Of a stretch of 64,000 nt of DNA, positions 34,486-43,649 are shown piece by piece. The stretch is from NCBI RefSeq assembly GCF_900177545.1, contig NZ_FXBQ01000001.1:2660122-2724121 (forward strand). Reading direction: 5' to 3'. A program made the translations under genes and the position numbers. This stretch comes from Maritimibacter sp. HL-12 (lineage in GTDB: Bacteria; Pseudomonadota; Alphaproteobacteria; Rhodobacterales; Rhodobacteraceae). Under the pieces are notes generated by a model. The model ran no database searches and was not told the origin of the DNA. It saw only the letters and a program-made list of their open reading frames with translations. The stretch's first letter is position 1. Every line of letters begins with the position of its first letter.

Positions 34486-35288
34486 CAGCCGGCGGCCTTC
34501 CATGCCGGCACCTTCCAGAACAGCCGGTCGAAGTTCGCCTCCGTGCGGGCCGCGAAATCGGCGTAGTCGATACCGAAGACCTCCGCGCCGACGCGGGCGG
34601 TATCGGCGGTATAGGCGGGTTCGTTGCGGCGGCCGCGATGCGGCGGCGGCGCGAGATAGGGGCTGTCGGTCTCGACGAGAATGCGCTCGACCGGGGCGGC
34701 GGCGAAGATCTCGCGCAGCGCACCGGACTTCGGAAAGGCGACAATGCCCGACATCGACAAGTAGAAGCCCAGATCGAGCGCCGCTTCGGCCAGCGCGCGC
34801 CCCGACGAGAAGCAATGCATCACGCAGGTATAGGCCCCGGCCCGGTGCTCCTCGGCGAGGATGCGGGCGATGTCGTCGTCGGCGTCGCGGGCGTGGATGA
34901 TGAGCGGCAGCCCGGTCTGGCGCGCCGCCTCGATGTGCAGGCGCAGGCTCTCCTGCTGCACCCCGGCGCTTTCGGCGGTGTAGTGATAATCGAGCCCGGT
35001 CTCGCCGATGCCGACGAATTTCGGGTGCTCGGAGAGGTGCACCAGTTCCGCCACCGTCGCCATCGGCTCCTTGGCCACGCTCATCGGGTGGGTGGCCGCC
35101 GCGAAGAACACAGGATCATGCGCCTCGGCAATGGCCTGCACGGCGGGCACGTTGGCCAGCCGGGTGGCGATCGTCACCATCCGCGCCACGCCCGCCTCCG
35201 CCGCGCGGGCGACCACGGCTGCGTGTTCGCCCTCGAAATCGGGAAAGTCGAGGTGGCAATGGCTGTCGGTGATCCGGGGAATGGTCAT
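34485..35288 (-). CDS. tatD: TatD-family metal-dependent DNase
   Basis: 267 residues of the TatD/YcfH metallohydrolase family. DSHCHLDF (8-15) contributes the HxH ligands; IGETGLDY, IHARDA and VETDSPYL are the other metal motifs. The family acts as 3'-5' exonuclease or D-aminoacyl-type hydrolase. It overlaps both neighbours by ATGA at its start with holB and its end with the MBL gene. The holB-tatD-phnP-like order is a common arrangement in alphaproteobacteria. Confidence 0.92.
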   Translation of the reverse strand: MTIPRITDSHCHLDFPDFEGEHAAVVARAAEAGVARMVTIATRLANVPAVQAIAEAHDPVFFAAATHPMSVAKEPMATVAELVHLSEHPKFVGIGETGLDYHYTAESAGVQQESLRLHIEAARQTGLPLIIHARDADDDIARILAEEHRAGAYTCVMHCFSSGRALAEAALDLGFYLSMSGIVAFPKSGALREIFAAAPVERILVETDSPYLAPPPHRGRRNEPAYTADTARVGAEVFGIDYADFAARTEANFDRLFWKVPAWKAAG

Positions 35289-36415
35289 GTGACGCGGGTT
35301 TCGGCTGCTTCGTTGATCCTGAAGACCATATCGAGGATCACCGCAGCAGGGTCAAGGTTGACCGCCCGGGCATGCGCGGCGCGCGCGGTCAACTCCTGCT
35401 GAAGCGCCGCCCAATGCCGCCCGGCGGTCACGTTGCCGGCAAGCCGGGAAAGCAGGGCACCTTCGCCCGGCGCGGCCTCGATCGCGGGGGGCAGGCCCGC
35501 GCCGGTGCGCGCCAGCCGGGCGAGGAAAAGCCCCAGCAGCCGCAAGAGCATGTCGTATCGCGCGGCATTGGCGGCCCCGGCGGCGGAATTGGCGAGCGCG
35601 ATCGCGCGCGGACGGTCGTAGCGCGGGGCATGCGCGAAGGTGGCGACAACCTCGCCGTAAGCCGCAAGCCCGCCCTGATGGGTGAGCCGCAGCGCCTCGC
35701 CCACCGAGCCGCCGGCCAGTTCGCCGAGCGCCTCGGTGTTCTCGATGCCGTCGAGGCCCGCGCCTTCGAGGGCACGGGCAAGATCGGGCGCGGCGAGCGG
35801 ATCAAGCCTGAGCGCCCGGCAGCGCGAGCGGATCGTGGGCAGCAGGCGCGAGGGTTGGTGGCTGACCAGCAGAAGAACGGCGTTTGCGGGCGGTTCTTCG
35901 AGCAGTTTCAGGAGCGAATTCGCCGCCGTCGCGTTCATGTCGTCGGCGGCATCCACGATCACCACCCGGCGGCCGCCATCGACAACCGAGAGGCCGAAGA
36001 ACCCCGCCAGCCTGCGCACGTCTTCGGCGCGGATCACCTCCGACATCTTGCCGGTGTTCTCATTCCGGCTGCGCCGGATCAGCATGATCCCCGGCTCGGC
36101 CAAAGCCCGCACCCGGCGCGCCACGGGGTGATCGCGGGCGATATCCAGCGTGGCGGGGGCGGAGCTTGCGCCGAACAACCCGGCGTCGTCGGCAGGCGGG
36201 GCGGCGCGCAGAAATCGGGCGATCTTCCAGGCCAGTGTCGCCTTGCCGACGCCGCGCGGGCCGGTGATCAGCCAGGCGTGGTGCAGCCGCCCGGCATGGA
36301 AAGCATCGAGAAAGGCGGTCTCGGCGGCACCATGGCCGACAAGTTGCTCCGTCTCGCGCGGATGCGGCGCGCCCTCGATCCGGTCCGGTTCCGGCAACTC
36401 GTCGGGCTCAGCCAT
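35285..36415 (-). CDS. holB: DNA polymerase III subunit delta'
   Basis: 376 residues from ATG 36415; clamp-loader subunit. The Walker A motif GPRGVGKAT is at 52-60, with the SRC motif (IRSRCRALRLDPL) further on, as in delta' or gamma-type subunits. A TTG start at 36460, 10 bases after the tmk stop, would add 15 residues. Neither start has a strong ribosome-binding site, so the start is uncertain. It lies between tmk and tatD in an operon with both. Confidence 0.9.
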   Translation of the reverse strand: MAEPDELPEPDRIEGAPHPRETEQLVGHGAAETAFLDAFHAGRLHHAWLITGPRGVGKATLAWKIARFLRAAPPADDAGLFGASSAPATLDIARDHPVARRVRALAEPGIMLIRRSRNENTGKMSEVIRAEDVRRLAGFFGLSVVDGGRRVVIVDAADDMNATAANSLLKLLEEPPANAVLLLVSHQPSRLLPTIRSRCRALRLDPLAAPDLARALEGAGLDGIENTEALGELAGGSVGEALRLTHQGGLAAYGEVVATFAHAPRYDRPRAIALANSAAGAANAARYDMLLRLLGLFLARLARTGAGLPPAIEAAPGEGALLSRLAGNVTAGRHWAALQQELTARAAHARAVNLDPAAVILDMVFRINEAAETRVT

Positions 36416-36469
36416 GGCGGCGCTGACCCGGAACGGGGCGGGGGCGATCGCCTCGGACAACGCCCCAGG

Positions 36470-37090
36470 TCATGCCAGCCGCGCCCGTGCGATCCTGGCG
36501 ACATCGGCGGCCACCTCGATCTCCGCGCGGTCGCCGTCCACGACCACGCAGCGCGCGGAGAATTCCTCGGCCAAGGCAAGGAACCCGGCGCGCATCTGCG
36601 CCTGGAGCCCGGCACCGAAATCCTCGAAGCGTTCCTCGTGCCCGCCGCGCCCCTTGGCGCGGGCGTGGCCCTTGGCCGGGTCCATGTCGATGATGAAAGT
36701 CAGATCGGGTTCGCGCACGATCATCAGCCGGTGCAGCGCGTCGACGGTCTCGCGCAGACCCGGGCCGCGCAGGCCCTGGTACATCCGGGTGGAATCGGCG
36801 AAGCGGTCGCAGACCACCACCTCGCCTGCCGCCAGCGCGGGTTCGATCACCCGTTCGAGGTGGTCGCGGCGGGCGGCGGTGAACAGCAGGATCTCGGTCT
36901 CGGCCGACCAGCGGTCGGGGTCGCCTTCGAGCACGAGGCGGCGGATCTCCTCGGCCCCGGGGCTGCCGCCGGGCTCGCGGGTCGAGCGCACCGCGTGCCC
37001 CGCCGCGCCAAGCGCCTCGGCCAGCATCCGGGCCTGGGTCGACTTGCCGGAACCGTCGATGCCCTCGAAGGTGATGAAGAGCCCCGCCAT
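36470..37090 (-). CDS. tmk: Thymidylate kinase
   Basis: 206 residues. P-loop GIDGSGKST (10-18), the TREPGGSPGAEEIR segment with the DR(E/H)-type specificity loop, and the CDRFADSTRMYQG lid region. It phosphorylates dTMP to dTDP for DNA synthesis. Start MAGLFITFEG is typical. It sits between the D,D-carboxypeptidase gene and holB, a conserved neighbourhood. Confidence 0.95.
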   Translation of the reverse strand: MAGLFITFEGIDGSGKSTQARMLAEALGAAGHAVRSTREPGGSPGAEEIRRLVLEGDPDRWSAETEILLFTAARRDHLERVIEPALAAGEVVVCDRFADSTRMYQGLRGPGLRETVDALHRLMIVREPDLTFIIDMDPAKGHARAKGRGGHEERFEDFGAGLQAQMRAGFLALAEEFSARCVVVDGDRAEIEVAADVARIARARLA

Positions 37091-37095
37091 CCGCG

Positions 37096-38319
37096 TCAGT
37101 TGGTCAGCGCGTTGCCGGGGCCTTCGGTGGCCGGATCGGGCGCGGGGTCCGGGGGCTGCGGCGTGCCCGATGTCAGTTCGCGCGCCATCGCCAGCGCCTT
37201 GCCCGCAGCGGCACTCACGCGGGGCAGGAACCCGGCCTTGGCCACGCTCGCTTCAGCCACCAGCGGCACCTCCACCGGCGCGAGCCCGGGCCGGTCGATT
37301 GTCATCTGTGCGAGGGTCTGCCCTGCGGCAATCGGTGCCTGAAGCGGGCCGGTCCAGGTGATCTCGGCGTCGATCTCGTTATTGGCGGTGACCGGCATCA
37401 GGAAGGCGAGGTCTTCCGTCGGCGTCAGGCCGACATTGGCTTCGGCACCGAGAAACACCGGCACTTCCGCGACCCGTTCGCCCGCCTTGACCGGGGCTTT
37501 CACCGCGAATTGACGGAATGCCCAATTGACGATCCCTTCGGCTTCGCTCGCCCGGGCGCTTTCGCTGTCGAGCCCGGTGATGGCAAAAACGATGCGGCGC
37601 TGGCCCTGCAGCGCCGAGCCGACCAACCCGTAGCCCGCTTCGGAGGTGTGGCCGGTTTTCAGACCGTCGGCACCGATCCCGAGGTTGAGCAGCGGGTTGC
37701 GGTTGAACCGGTTGTCCGGGGCGCGGCCGTCGAAAGGGTATTCGGCCATCGCGAAATAGGGGTAGTATTCTGGAAACTCGGTGATCAGCCGGGTGGCGAC
37801 GATGGCCAGATCGCGCATCGACATGCGATGGCGCGAGTCGGGCCAGCCCGACGAATTGGCAAAGGTCGAGTTTGTCATCCCCAACGCGCGGGCGCGCTCG
37901 GTCATCATCGCGGCAAAGGCTTCCTCGCTGCCCGCAAGGCCCTCGGCCACCACGACGCAGGCGTCGTTGCCGGAATTGACGACGATGCCCTTGATCAGTT
38001 CCTCCACCGTCGGGCGGTCGGTGGTGTTGAGAAACATCGTCGAGCCGCCCATGTCCTGGGCGCGTTGCGAAACGCCGAAGCGCGTGTCCATCGTCACCCG
38101 TCCGTCGCGCAGCGCTTCGAACAGCATGTTGACCGTCATCAGCTTCGACATCGAGGCCGGTGGCAGCGGCGCGTCGGAGTTCTTGTCGAGCAGGATCGTG
38201 TCGGTGCTGACATCGTAGACGATCGCCCCGGTGGCGCTGGTTTCGAAAGCGCGGAGGGGCAGGGCGACCAGCAGCAGCGCGGCGGCGAGCAGGGCGGCGA
38301 AAGCGCGGCAGCGTAGCAT
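37096..38319 (-). CDS. dacC: D-alanyl-D-alanine carboxypeptidase (penicillin-binding protein, DacC type)
   Basis: 407 residues with a cleavable signal peptide (about 1-24). The serine motif SMSK is at 56-59 (nucleophile Ser56), SGN at 116-118 and KTG at 221-223, the three motifs of class C low-molecular-weight penicillin-binding proteins. A PBP5-type C-terminal domain follows, and the tail is Pro-rich. It trims the terminal D-Ala of peptidoglycan pentapeptides in the periplasm. Upstream of tmk in the same operon. Confidence 0.93.
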   Translation of the reverse strand: MLRCRAFAALLAAALLLVALPLRAFETSATGAIVYDVSTDTILLDKNSDAPLPPASMSKLMTVNMLFEALRDGRVTMDTRFGVSQRAQDMGGSTMFLNTTDRPTVEELIKGIVVNSGNDACVVVAEGLAGSEEAFAAMMTERARALGMTNSTFANSSGWPDSRHRMSMRDLAIVATRLITEFPEYYPYFAMAEYPFDGRAPDNRFNRNPLLNLGIGADGLKTGHTSEAGYGLVGSALQGQRRIVFAITGLDSESARASEAEGIVNWAFRQFAVKAPVKAGERVAEVPVFLGAEANVGLTPTEDLAFLMPVTANNEIDAEITWTGPLQAPIAAGQTLAQMTIDRPGLAPVEVPLVAEASVAKAGFLPRVSAAAGKALAMARELTSGTPQPPDPAPDPATEGPGNALTN

Positions 38320-38379
38320 CGGCGGTTCAGTCCTCTTGATCGTGATACCGGCCAGGCGGGCAGGGCGCGGCGGGCCGGC

Positions 38380-39234
38380 TCAGTTGGTGACGGAATAGGC
38401 GTCGTTGAAGCCCAGGTCCTTGATCTTCTTGAGCAGCGCGGCGCGCTCGGCGTTGCTGCCGGCCGGGCCGACGATGACCCGCCAGAAATCCTTGCCGCTC
38501 ATCTTGCCCGGTTTGATCGTTGGCACCATGCCGGCGCGTCGGAGCGCCTCCGCGGTATTGTCGGCATTGCCCTGCACCGAGAAGATGCCGATCTGGACGA
38601 AGGGTTTCTCCAGCCCCCCTGCGGCGGCGCTGGCAGGCCGCTCGGGCTTCGGTGCCGGGGTCGCCACGGGTTTGCCCTCGGCTGCGTCGAGCGCGGCGGT
38701 GGCGGCGAGGATCGGGTCGTCAAGGCTTGTCGCGGCCACCGCGGGCGCGGCGGTGAGCGTGCCGGTCTCGGCGTCGGGGGCCTCCGCGCCGTCCTCGGGC
38801 ACGGCCTCGCGGCGCAGCGCCGTGATGTTGATCCGGGCCGGCTTGCCGGCGAGCATCTCCAGCGACTCGGCGGCATCGGAGGACACCTGGATGCTGGGCC
38901 CCGGCGTTTGCCGCTCGGGCCGGTAGGCGACGCCGATCACGAATGAGCTGTTGTCTTCGTTGCGGATGATCACGCGTTCGGGGTCTTCCACATCGGGATG
39001 CGCAACCCACACGCCGCCGAGCGAGGGACGACCGTCCCACAGCCCGGTGTCGGTGACCTGGAAGACTTCCGGTGCCTCGACGTCGCGTTCGACCGTGCGC
39101 GAGGTTTCGCCGGCAACGTTTTCGTCACCGGTTCCGCCGCCCTGAAGAAAGGCCGGCCCGTCACCGTCTTCGCACCCGGTCAGCGCGATTGCGCCAAGCA
39201 CTGCTATCAGCTTGAATTGGATCCCGCTCGCCAT
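38380..39234 (-). CDS. SPOR-domain lipoprotein
   Basis: 284 residues with a signal peptide and lipobox ALTGC, an unassigned middle part, a Pro/Ala linker (VATPAPKPERPASAA) and a C-terminal SPOR domain (about 210-284; VQIGIFSVQGNADNTAEALRRAGMVP). SPOR domains bind denuded glycan strands at septa, so a cell-wall or division-site role is likely. It is the first gene of the operon that continues with the carboxypeptidase. Confidence 0.85.
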   Translation of the reverse strand: MASGIQFKLIAVLGAIALTGCEDGDGPAFLQGGGTGDENVAGETSRTVERDVEAPEVFQVTDTGLWDGRPSLGGVWVAHPDVEDPERVIIRNEDNSSFVIGVAYRPERQTPGPSIQVSSDAAESLEMLAGKPARINITALRREAVPEDGAEAPDAETGTLTAAPAVAATSLDDPILAATAALDAAEGKPVATPAPKPERPASAAAGGLEKPFVQIGIFSVQGNADNTAEALRRAGMVPTIKPGKMSGKDFWRVIVGPAGSNAERAALLKKIKDLGFNDAYSVTN

Positions 39235-39460
39235 GTCTGTGCCTATGCCCCTTGCCGCGCGGCGATCCACCGCGCTGCCCGCCTGCGCGTTTTTCTCACG
39301 CGTTGGGTGCGACAATAACCACAAGCAGCCGCCATGAAAAGCCTTGCGGGTGTTTTCGGCGGTTTCATGCAAAGCCTCCCGCCCGGCCGCGGAGAGATCT
39401 GTGGCCGCGACGAGAATGCTTTCAGAATCGCGCGCGCCGCGCTATCGCAGGGGCCGGTTT

Positions 39461-39550
39461 GGAGGAGTGGCAGAGTGGTCGATTGCGGCGGTCTTGAAAA
39501 CCGTTGAACGTGAGAGCGTTCCGGGGGTTCGAATCCCCCCTCCTCCGCCA
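39461..39550 (+). tRNA. tRNA-Ser(TGA)
   Basis: 90 bases with a 7-bp acceptor stem GGAGGAG/CTCCTCC, encoded CCA at the 3' end, a long variable arm typical of tRNA-Ser, T-loop GTTCGAATC and anticodon TGA at 39495-39497 in the loop CTTGAAA. It separates the housekeeping operon from the signalling block. Confidence 0.97.
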
Positions 39551-39704
39551 CCATCCCGATCTCATTTCCCTGCACCGATTGCGCCCGTAGTTCCCGGCAC
39601 CTGCCGCGAATTTGGCCGAGACCGGTCATCTTGTTGCCCAAAGCGCAACGTAGACCGTCTGCCTAGATCTTCTCACCTGGCGATTCCCAAGGGGGGTTCA
39701 GACG

Positions 39705-39920
39705 ATGGCGGAAGTAAAGTCTGCGCTGCGGATATTCCTGAAGAACGAGGCCGGCGCCATGCAAAGCGACCTCACGCTGTTCCTCGGGGAGTCGATCGAG
39801 TTGGCGTTGGTCGTGACGGGTGTTGCTTCCTATGGCGCGCCTGTAGCTGCCAATTGCAACTTCGGCCCCGGGGCGGCGGCGCAATCGGCGGGGTATCCCG
39901 AGATCCGGCTCGTGACCTAG
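39705..39920 (+). CDS. Flp-pilin-like small protein, divergent
   Basis: 71 residues. The first 19 residues (IFLKNEAGAM) match the Flp prepilin leader region, with the conserved KNE.GA around the cleavage site. The following segment replaces the usual uninterrupted hydrophobic helix with a stretch containing acidic residues (LGESIELALVV). AGGGGG precedes the ATG. It may be a pseudopilin or a decayed pilin gene far from the tad operon. It is on the plus strand after tRNA-Ser. Confidence 0.55.
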   Translation: MAEVKSALRIFLKNEAGAMQSDLTLFLGESIELALVVTGVASYGAPVAANCNFGPGAAAQSAGYPEIRLVT

Positions 39921-39968
39921 ACACGACTTTTGGTTGTGCCGTGATCCATTTTTGTGAACATGTCCTTG

Positions 39969-40003
39969 CTGCCTGCTCTCGACCGCGCGTCGAGAGCAGG
40001 CAG
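39969..40003. repeat. 14-bp perfect inverted repeat
   Basis: 39969-39982 pairs completely with 39990-40003 around a 7-base loop CCGCGCG. No T-tract follows on either strand. Confidence 0.75.
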
Positions 40004-40014
40004 GTATTGCGATA

Positions 40015-40038
40015 GGGTGTCGGCGAGGGCCGACACCC
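40015..40038. repeat. 10-bp perfect inverted repeat with 4-base loop
   Basis: GGGTGTCGGC-GAGG-GCCGACACCC, just 11 bases after the preceding inverted repeat. Possibly a bidirectional terminator or a conserved RNA element. Confidence 0.7.
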
Positions 40039-40280
40039 ATCGTTTCTTGCGATTGCCATCGCGCATCGGCAAAGAAATTGCGCAGGCATCGGGTGGACCG
40101 ACCGTGTGCAACCCGTCCGAGTGACACGCGGCAGGTGTGCGAATCTGGAAACAGTCGCCCAAAAATAGTCAAAATGTTGACAAAATCATTTCTAACCGGG
40201 CCCATCCGGGCTAGTCTGGGTGCGGTTGTGCGATTCTTGTAACTGAGTTTTCTTAATCGAACATCCCGGAGTCTGTTGCC

Positions 40281-41051
40281 ATGGCGACGCGCGCTGATAC
40301 CGAGACCTACCGGACTTTGAAGTCTGATTCGCGGTTGATGCCCGATCAGCAGCCCACGGCGGACTGGAGCGCATATGCCGCGACCTACGACCTGCTGCTG
40401 GAGTACAATCCGGCCTATCAACAACTGCTGGAAGAGTTCGAAAACGTCCTGTCGCAAGCCGATGCCCCCCGGGTGATCTATGACGTTGGCGGCGGAACCG
40501 GGAACTATTCCAAGATCGCCGCGAGCAGGTATCCCGAGAGCCTGATCCATTTCATCGAGCCTGATCAGGGCATGAGGCAGCGTGCCAAGCAGAAACTGTC
40601 CGGGCACAAGAACATCGTGTACATTGACAAGGCCCTTCAGGACGTCGAGGCGTCCGCCGAGGCTGACCTGGTCATATGTGCACACGCACTATACTCGATG
40701 CCGGATCACCAGGAACGGCTTCTTGACCTGAAAAGACTTCTTCGACCGGGAGGGCTTCTTTTTCTTGTCGATCTGGGTCGGCCAATGAATGTGGCGGACT
40801 GGAGATATTACCTGTTCTCGCATTTGACGAAAGAGGTTGGCCTGTTCAAGGCAATTCGGATTCTGTGGAAAGGCCGGGAAATCGCAAAGCAGAACAAGGC
40901 GATATTCAAGGCCCAGCAAGACGGTTTGTATTGGACCCACAGCGAATCCGAAATTCGCTCCGCCGTCGAGAAAGCCGGTTTCGAAGTGCTTTCGCAAAAG
41001 ACCATGTATCGAGACTATAGCGACCTTTTGTTGTGTCGCGCAGCGTCGTAA
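40281..41051 (+). CDS. SAM-dependent methyltransferase (class I)
   Basis: 256 residues. Motif I is IYDVGGGTGNYSKIA (about 66-80), ADLVICAHALYSMPDH forms motif II and GGLLFLVDLGRP motif III. The fold is a Rossmann methyltransferase acting on a small molecule; no RNA- or protein-specific domain is attached. GGAG lies nine bases before the ATG. It is 25 bases upstream of the FeeM-like gene, so it may methylate that enzyme's product. Substrate assignment is inference. Confidence 0.8.
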   Translation: MATRADTETYRTLKSDSRLMPDQQPTADWSAYAATYDLLLEYNPAYQQLLEEFENVLSQADAPRVIYDVGGGTGNYSKIAASRYPESLIHFIEPDQGMRQRAKQKLSGHKNIVYIDKALQDVEASAEADLVICAHALYSMPDHQERLLDLKRLLRPGGLLFLVDLGRPMNVADWRYYLFSHLTKEVGLFKAIRILWKGREIAKQNKAIFKAQQDGLYWTHSESEIRSAVEKAGFEVLSQKTMYRDYSDLLLCRAAS

Positions 41052-41076
41052 CGGTGCGTCACAGGGGACTGGAATA

Positions 41077-41763
41077 ATGCAAAAGGTTTTTGATACGCTA
41101 GAGAAGTGCCGGTATTCCGTGCTTTCGGACAGCGATGATCTTGATAAGATTTTCCGCCTTCGGTATGACAGTTACCTGGCTGAAGACGCGATCCTGAAGA
41201 ATGAACGCAAGGTGATGTCGGACCCCTACGATGAGAGTCCGAATTGCGTACACGTGGCTGTCGAGATGGACGGCGAATACATCGCGGCACTGCGACTTCA
41301 TCTGTTGTCGAATACCGTGCCAGTCTCGCCAACGCTTGAAGTCTTTCCTGAAATCAGAGACCGACTGGATTCGGGGCAGACGATGCTCGATCCGACCCGG
41401 TTTGTTGTCCGCCCGGGTTCGAAAAAGAACTTTCTGCCGCTTCATCTTGTAACCCTTCGGATTCCATTTCTGGCCGCCGTGTCGTATGATGTGGACATCG
41501 TGCTTGCCGCGGTGCGGGCCGAGCATTCGGCATTCTATCGCCGTTACCTTGGCTGCCACAATGCGGTCGATCCGCGCCCTTATCCTGAATTGACCAAACC
41601 GATCGGTCTGATGATGACCATCATGGAGGAGAGCCGGGACAAGGTTCTGGAAAAGTATCCGTTCTTTGGGCGGTTGGACTCTATTCCGCAGTCGGAAATC
41701 CAGTTTCCGAAACTGCCGGGCTTCTACCGCATTGTCGAGCGGCCCGCGTCTCGCGTCGCTTAG
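41077..41763 (+). CDS. FeeM-like N-acyl amino acid synthase (GNAT-related)
   Basis: 228 residues resembling the catalytic domain of the N-acyl amino acid synthase FeeM and autoinducer-synthase-like acyltransferases. The core IFRLRYDSYLAEDAI (about 26-40), AALRLHLL and the DPTRFVV segment fit the acyl-ACP-dependent GNAT fold. Such enzymes transfer a fatty acyl chain from acyl-ACP to an amino acid and make lipid-like signals. No receptor of the LuxR type is nearby; instead a two-component system follows. The start ATG has AGGGGA and GGA upstream. Co-transcribed with the methyltransferase. Confidence 0.75.
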   Translation: MQKVFDTLEKCRYSVLSDSDDLDKIFRLRYDSYLAEDAILKNERKVMSDPYDESPNCVHVAVEMDGEYIAALRLHLLSNTVPVSPTLEVFPEIRDRLDSGQTMLDPTRFVVRPGSKKNFLPLHLVTLRIPFLAAVSYDVDIVLAAVRAEHSAFYRRYLGCHNAVDPRPYPELTKPIGLMMTIMEESRDKVLEKYPFFGRLDSIPQSEIQFPKLPGFYRIVERPASRVA

Positions 41764-42015
41764 CGGTTTTGACAATGTATATCTGCGTTTGACGCCTTCG
41801 CGTTCGGCTTCAGGAGTGACCGATGTTTGCACCGGTTGCCTCGCCCGATCCAGTGGGATCTGGGGCCGACCTGGGGCCGACCGCAGGCTGAAGGGGGCAA
41901 CGAGGGTCCGGCCACGGGGTGAGAAACGAGCTGATTTTTGCCTGAAGATGGTCAGATTTCCACCTAATTGTTCTCTTACTCTAAAGTCTCGCAATGGTGT
42001 TGAAAGAGGCCAAGA

Positions 42016-43425
42016 ATGAAGGGGATCAAATCGATCTGGACGGCGAAGTTGGAATGGCCCAACCCAGCCGACCGCGAGCAGAGGATCAAGGATTACGTTG
42101 AGCTCGCCAATTCGCTCGCCTGGCAGAGGATGGGAAGCTTCTTTGCCGCGGCCGTGCTGGCAATGTTCTATTTCGACCCTGCTACCACCATCGCGTGCTA
42201 TGCCGGCCTGCTTTTTTCCGAATTTCTCGATATGTGGCTGGGCAAGCATGCCAAAGCCTGGGACGGCAAGGACCCTGCGGTCGGCCGGCGGCTGATGCGG
42301 AGTTTCACGATCAGCACGGTCATCAGCTCCGTCGCCATCAGTCTTTTCGTCATCACAATCGCGGTACAACAGACGACCGGAGGCCATTTCACGCCGCTCT
42401 TCCTGCTGTTTGCCGCCTCGCTTTTTGCCGCCATGTACAACAGCCCGCTGATCAATATCCTGCTGCTTCGGCTTTCGATCTACGCGGCCGCTTTCCTGTT
42501 CATCGGGTTTCTCGATATCGTGCGGTTCCGTCCGGATTTGTCCTCGACCATCTGGCTGGAGTTTTTTACCATCGTTTTCGTGCTGTATTTCATCATCGAC
42601 ACGTCGTTGAATTTTTACCGGCACTACCAGGAGCGGTTGAAACAGATCAAGCAGATCAAGGAAGAAAACGAAAGAACCAAGGCCGCCTACGAAATCAAGT
42701 CGCAATTCCTTTCCACGGTGAGTCATGAACTGCGCACGCCCCTCACATCAATCAAGGCCTCGCTTGATCTTGTAAATAACGGCACCCTCGGAGAGGTTCC
42801 CGATAACCTGAAGGGCGCATTGTTCATCGCGGCGAAGAATGGCCAGCGTCTGGCAAACCTGATCGACGATCTTCTCGACCTCCAGAAAATGGAAGCTGGC
42901 GAGTTGGATCTTGTTCTGGAAACGATGGGTGTGAATGAGCTGGTGAAAGAAGCGGTCGAGTCCACGGCGGGATACGCAGGCAAGCTTGGTATCCATGTGA
43001 CCACGATCCTTCCGGCTCAGGAATTGATGATACAAGGCGATCATTCCCGCCTGGTACAGGTCATGAACAACCTCATGTCGAATGCCCTCAAGTTCTCCGA
43101 CGAAGGTGGATCGGTGCAGGTTCGCGTCGAGCCAAAAGGCGACCACGTTCGGATTTCTGTCGAGGACGAGGGCATGGGAATTCCCGAGAATGCCAGAGAC
43201 CGGGTTTTTGGAAAGTTCAGCCAGGTCGATTCCTCGGACATCAGGAAAGTCGGCGGTACCGGCCTCGGCCTCAACATCACCAAGCAGCTTGTCGAACGAC
43301 ATGGCGGCAGGATCGACTACGAGAGCCAGCAGGGTGTCGGGACCACGTTCTACGTCGAGTTCGATCTGGTGGAAGATGGCAGCTCCGACCGAACGGACAG
43401 CACCCAGATGGCTCTGACCGCCTGA
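42016..43425 (+). CDS. Membrane sensor histidine kinase
   Basis: 469 residues. The N-terminal 200 residues hold about five to six hydrophobic helices without a large periplasmic domain, so it may sense a lipophilic ligand or membrane state. A short coiled linker leads to a HisKA domain, FLSTVSHELRTPLTSIKASL, with His237 as phospho-acceptor. Next is an HATPase_c domain with NNLMSNALKFS (N box), VEDEGMGIP (G1) and GGTGLGLNI (G2). All catalytic motifs are intact. GAGG precedes the ATG. Downstream of the acyl amino acid synthase and upstream of a single-domain regulator. Confidence 0.9.
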   Translation: MKGIKSIWTAKLEWPNPADREQRIKDYVELANSLAWQRMGSFFAAAVLAMFYFDPATTIACYAGLLFSEFLDMWLGKHAKAWDGKDPAVGRRLMRSFTISTVISSVAISLFVITIAVQQTTGGHFTPLFLLFAASLFAAMYNSPLINILLLRLSIYAAAFLFIGFLDIVRFRPDLSSTIWLEFFTIVFVLYFIIDTSLNFYRHYQERLKQIKQIKEENERTKAAYEIKSQFLSTVSHELRTPLTSIKASLDLVNNGTLGEVPDNLKGALFIAAKNGQRLANLIDDLLDLQKMEAGELDLVLETMGVNELVKEAVESTAGYAGKLGIHVTTILPAQELMIQGDHSRLVQVMNNLMSNALKFSDEGGSVQVRVEPKGDHVRISVEDEGMGIPENARDRVFGKFSQVDSSDIRKVGGTGLGLNITKQLVERHGGRIDYESQQGVGTTFYVEFDLVEDGSSDRTDSTQMALTA

Positions 43426-43649
43426 GTGGCACGCCCCCGGATGACGGTTTGCAACGTTACGTAATCCGGGGATCGACAGAAACAGGATTGTATCAAGCGG
43501 AGGATACCGGCTAGACTGGAAACGATATTTCCCAACCGTGTTTGTATCAGTACTGCCTCGTTGCCCGGCCGCTGGGCGCGTTGTGGGGTGAGTGCTTCGG
43601 AGATTGATGTCCCGCCCATTGGCCTGACACAGCTACACGGAACCAGCAC

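Larger units (their letters stand above)
39921..40280. other. 360-base spacer with two strong tandem hairpins
   Basis: No gene is supported. It contains two perfect stem-loops (39969-40003 and 40014-40038) in the 5' part. The rest (40040-40280) is AT-richer and probably holds the promoter of the methyltransferase gene. Confidence 0.55.

Noticed and set aside
39243-39641. Minus-strand reading frame across tRNA-Ser with EEGGFEPPERSHVQRFSRPPQS-like translation
   Set aside because: This is the familiar spurious translation of the antisense strand of tRNA-Ser; the tRNA explains it.
41859-41882. Short direct repeat (CTGGGGCCGAC twice)
   Set aside because: Only two 11-bp copies in a spacer; could be chance or slippage.
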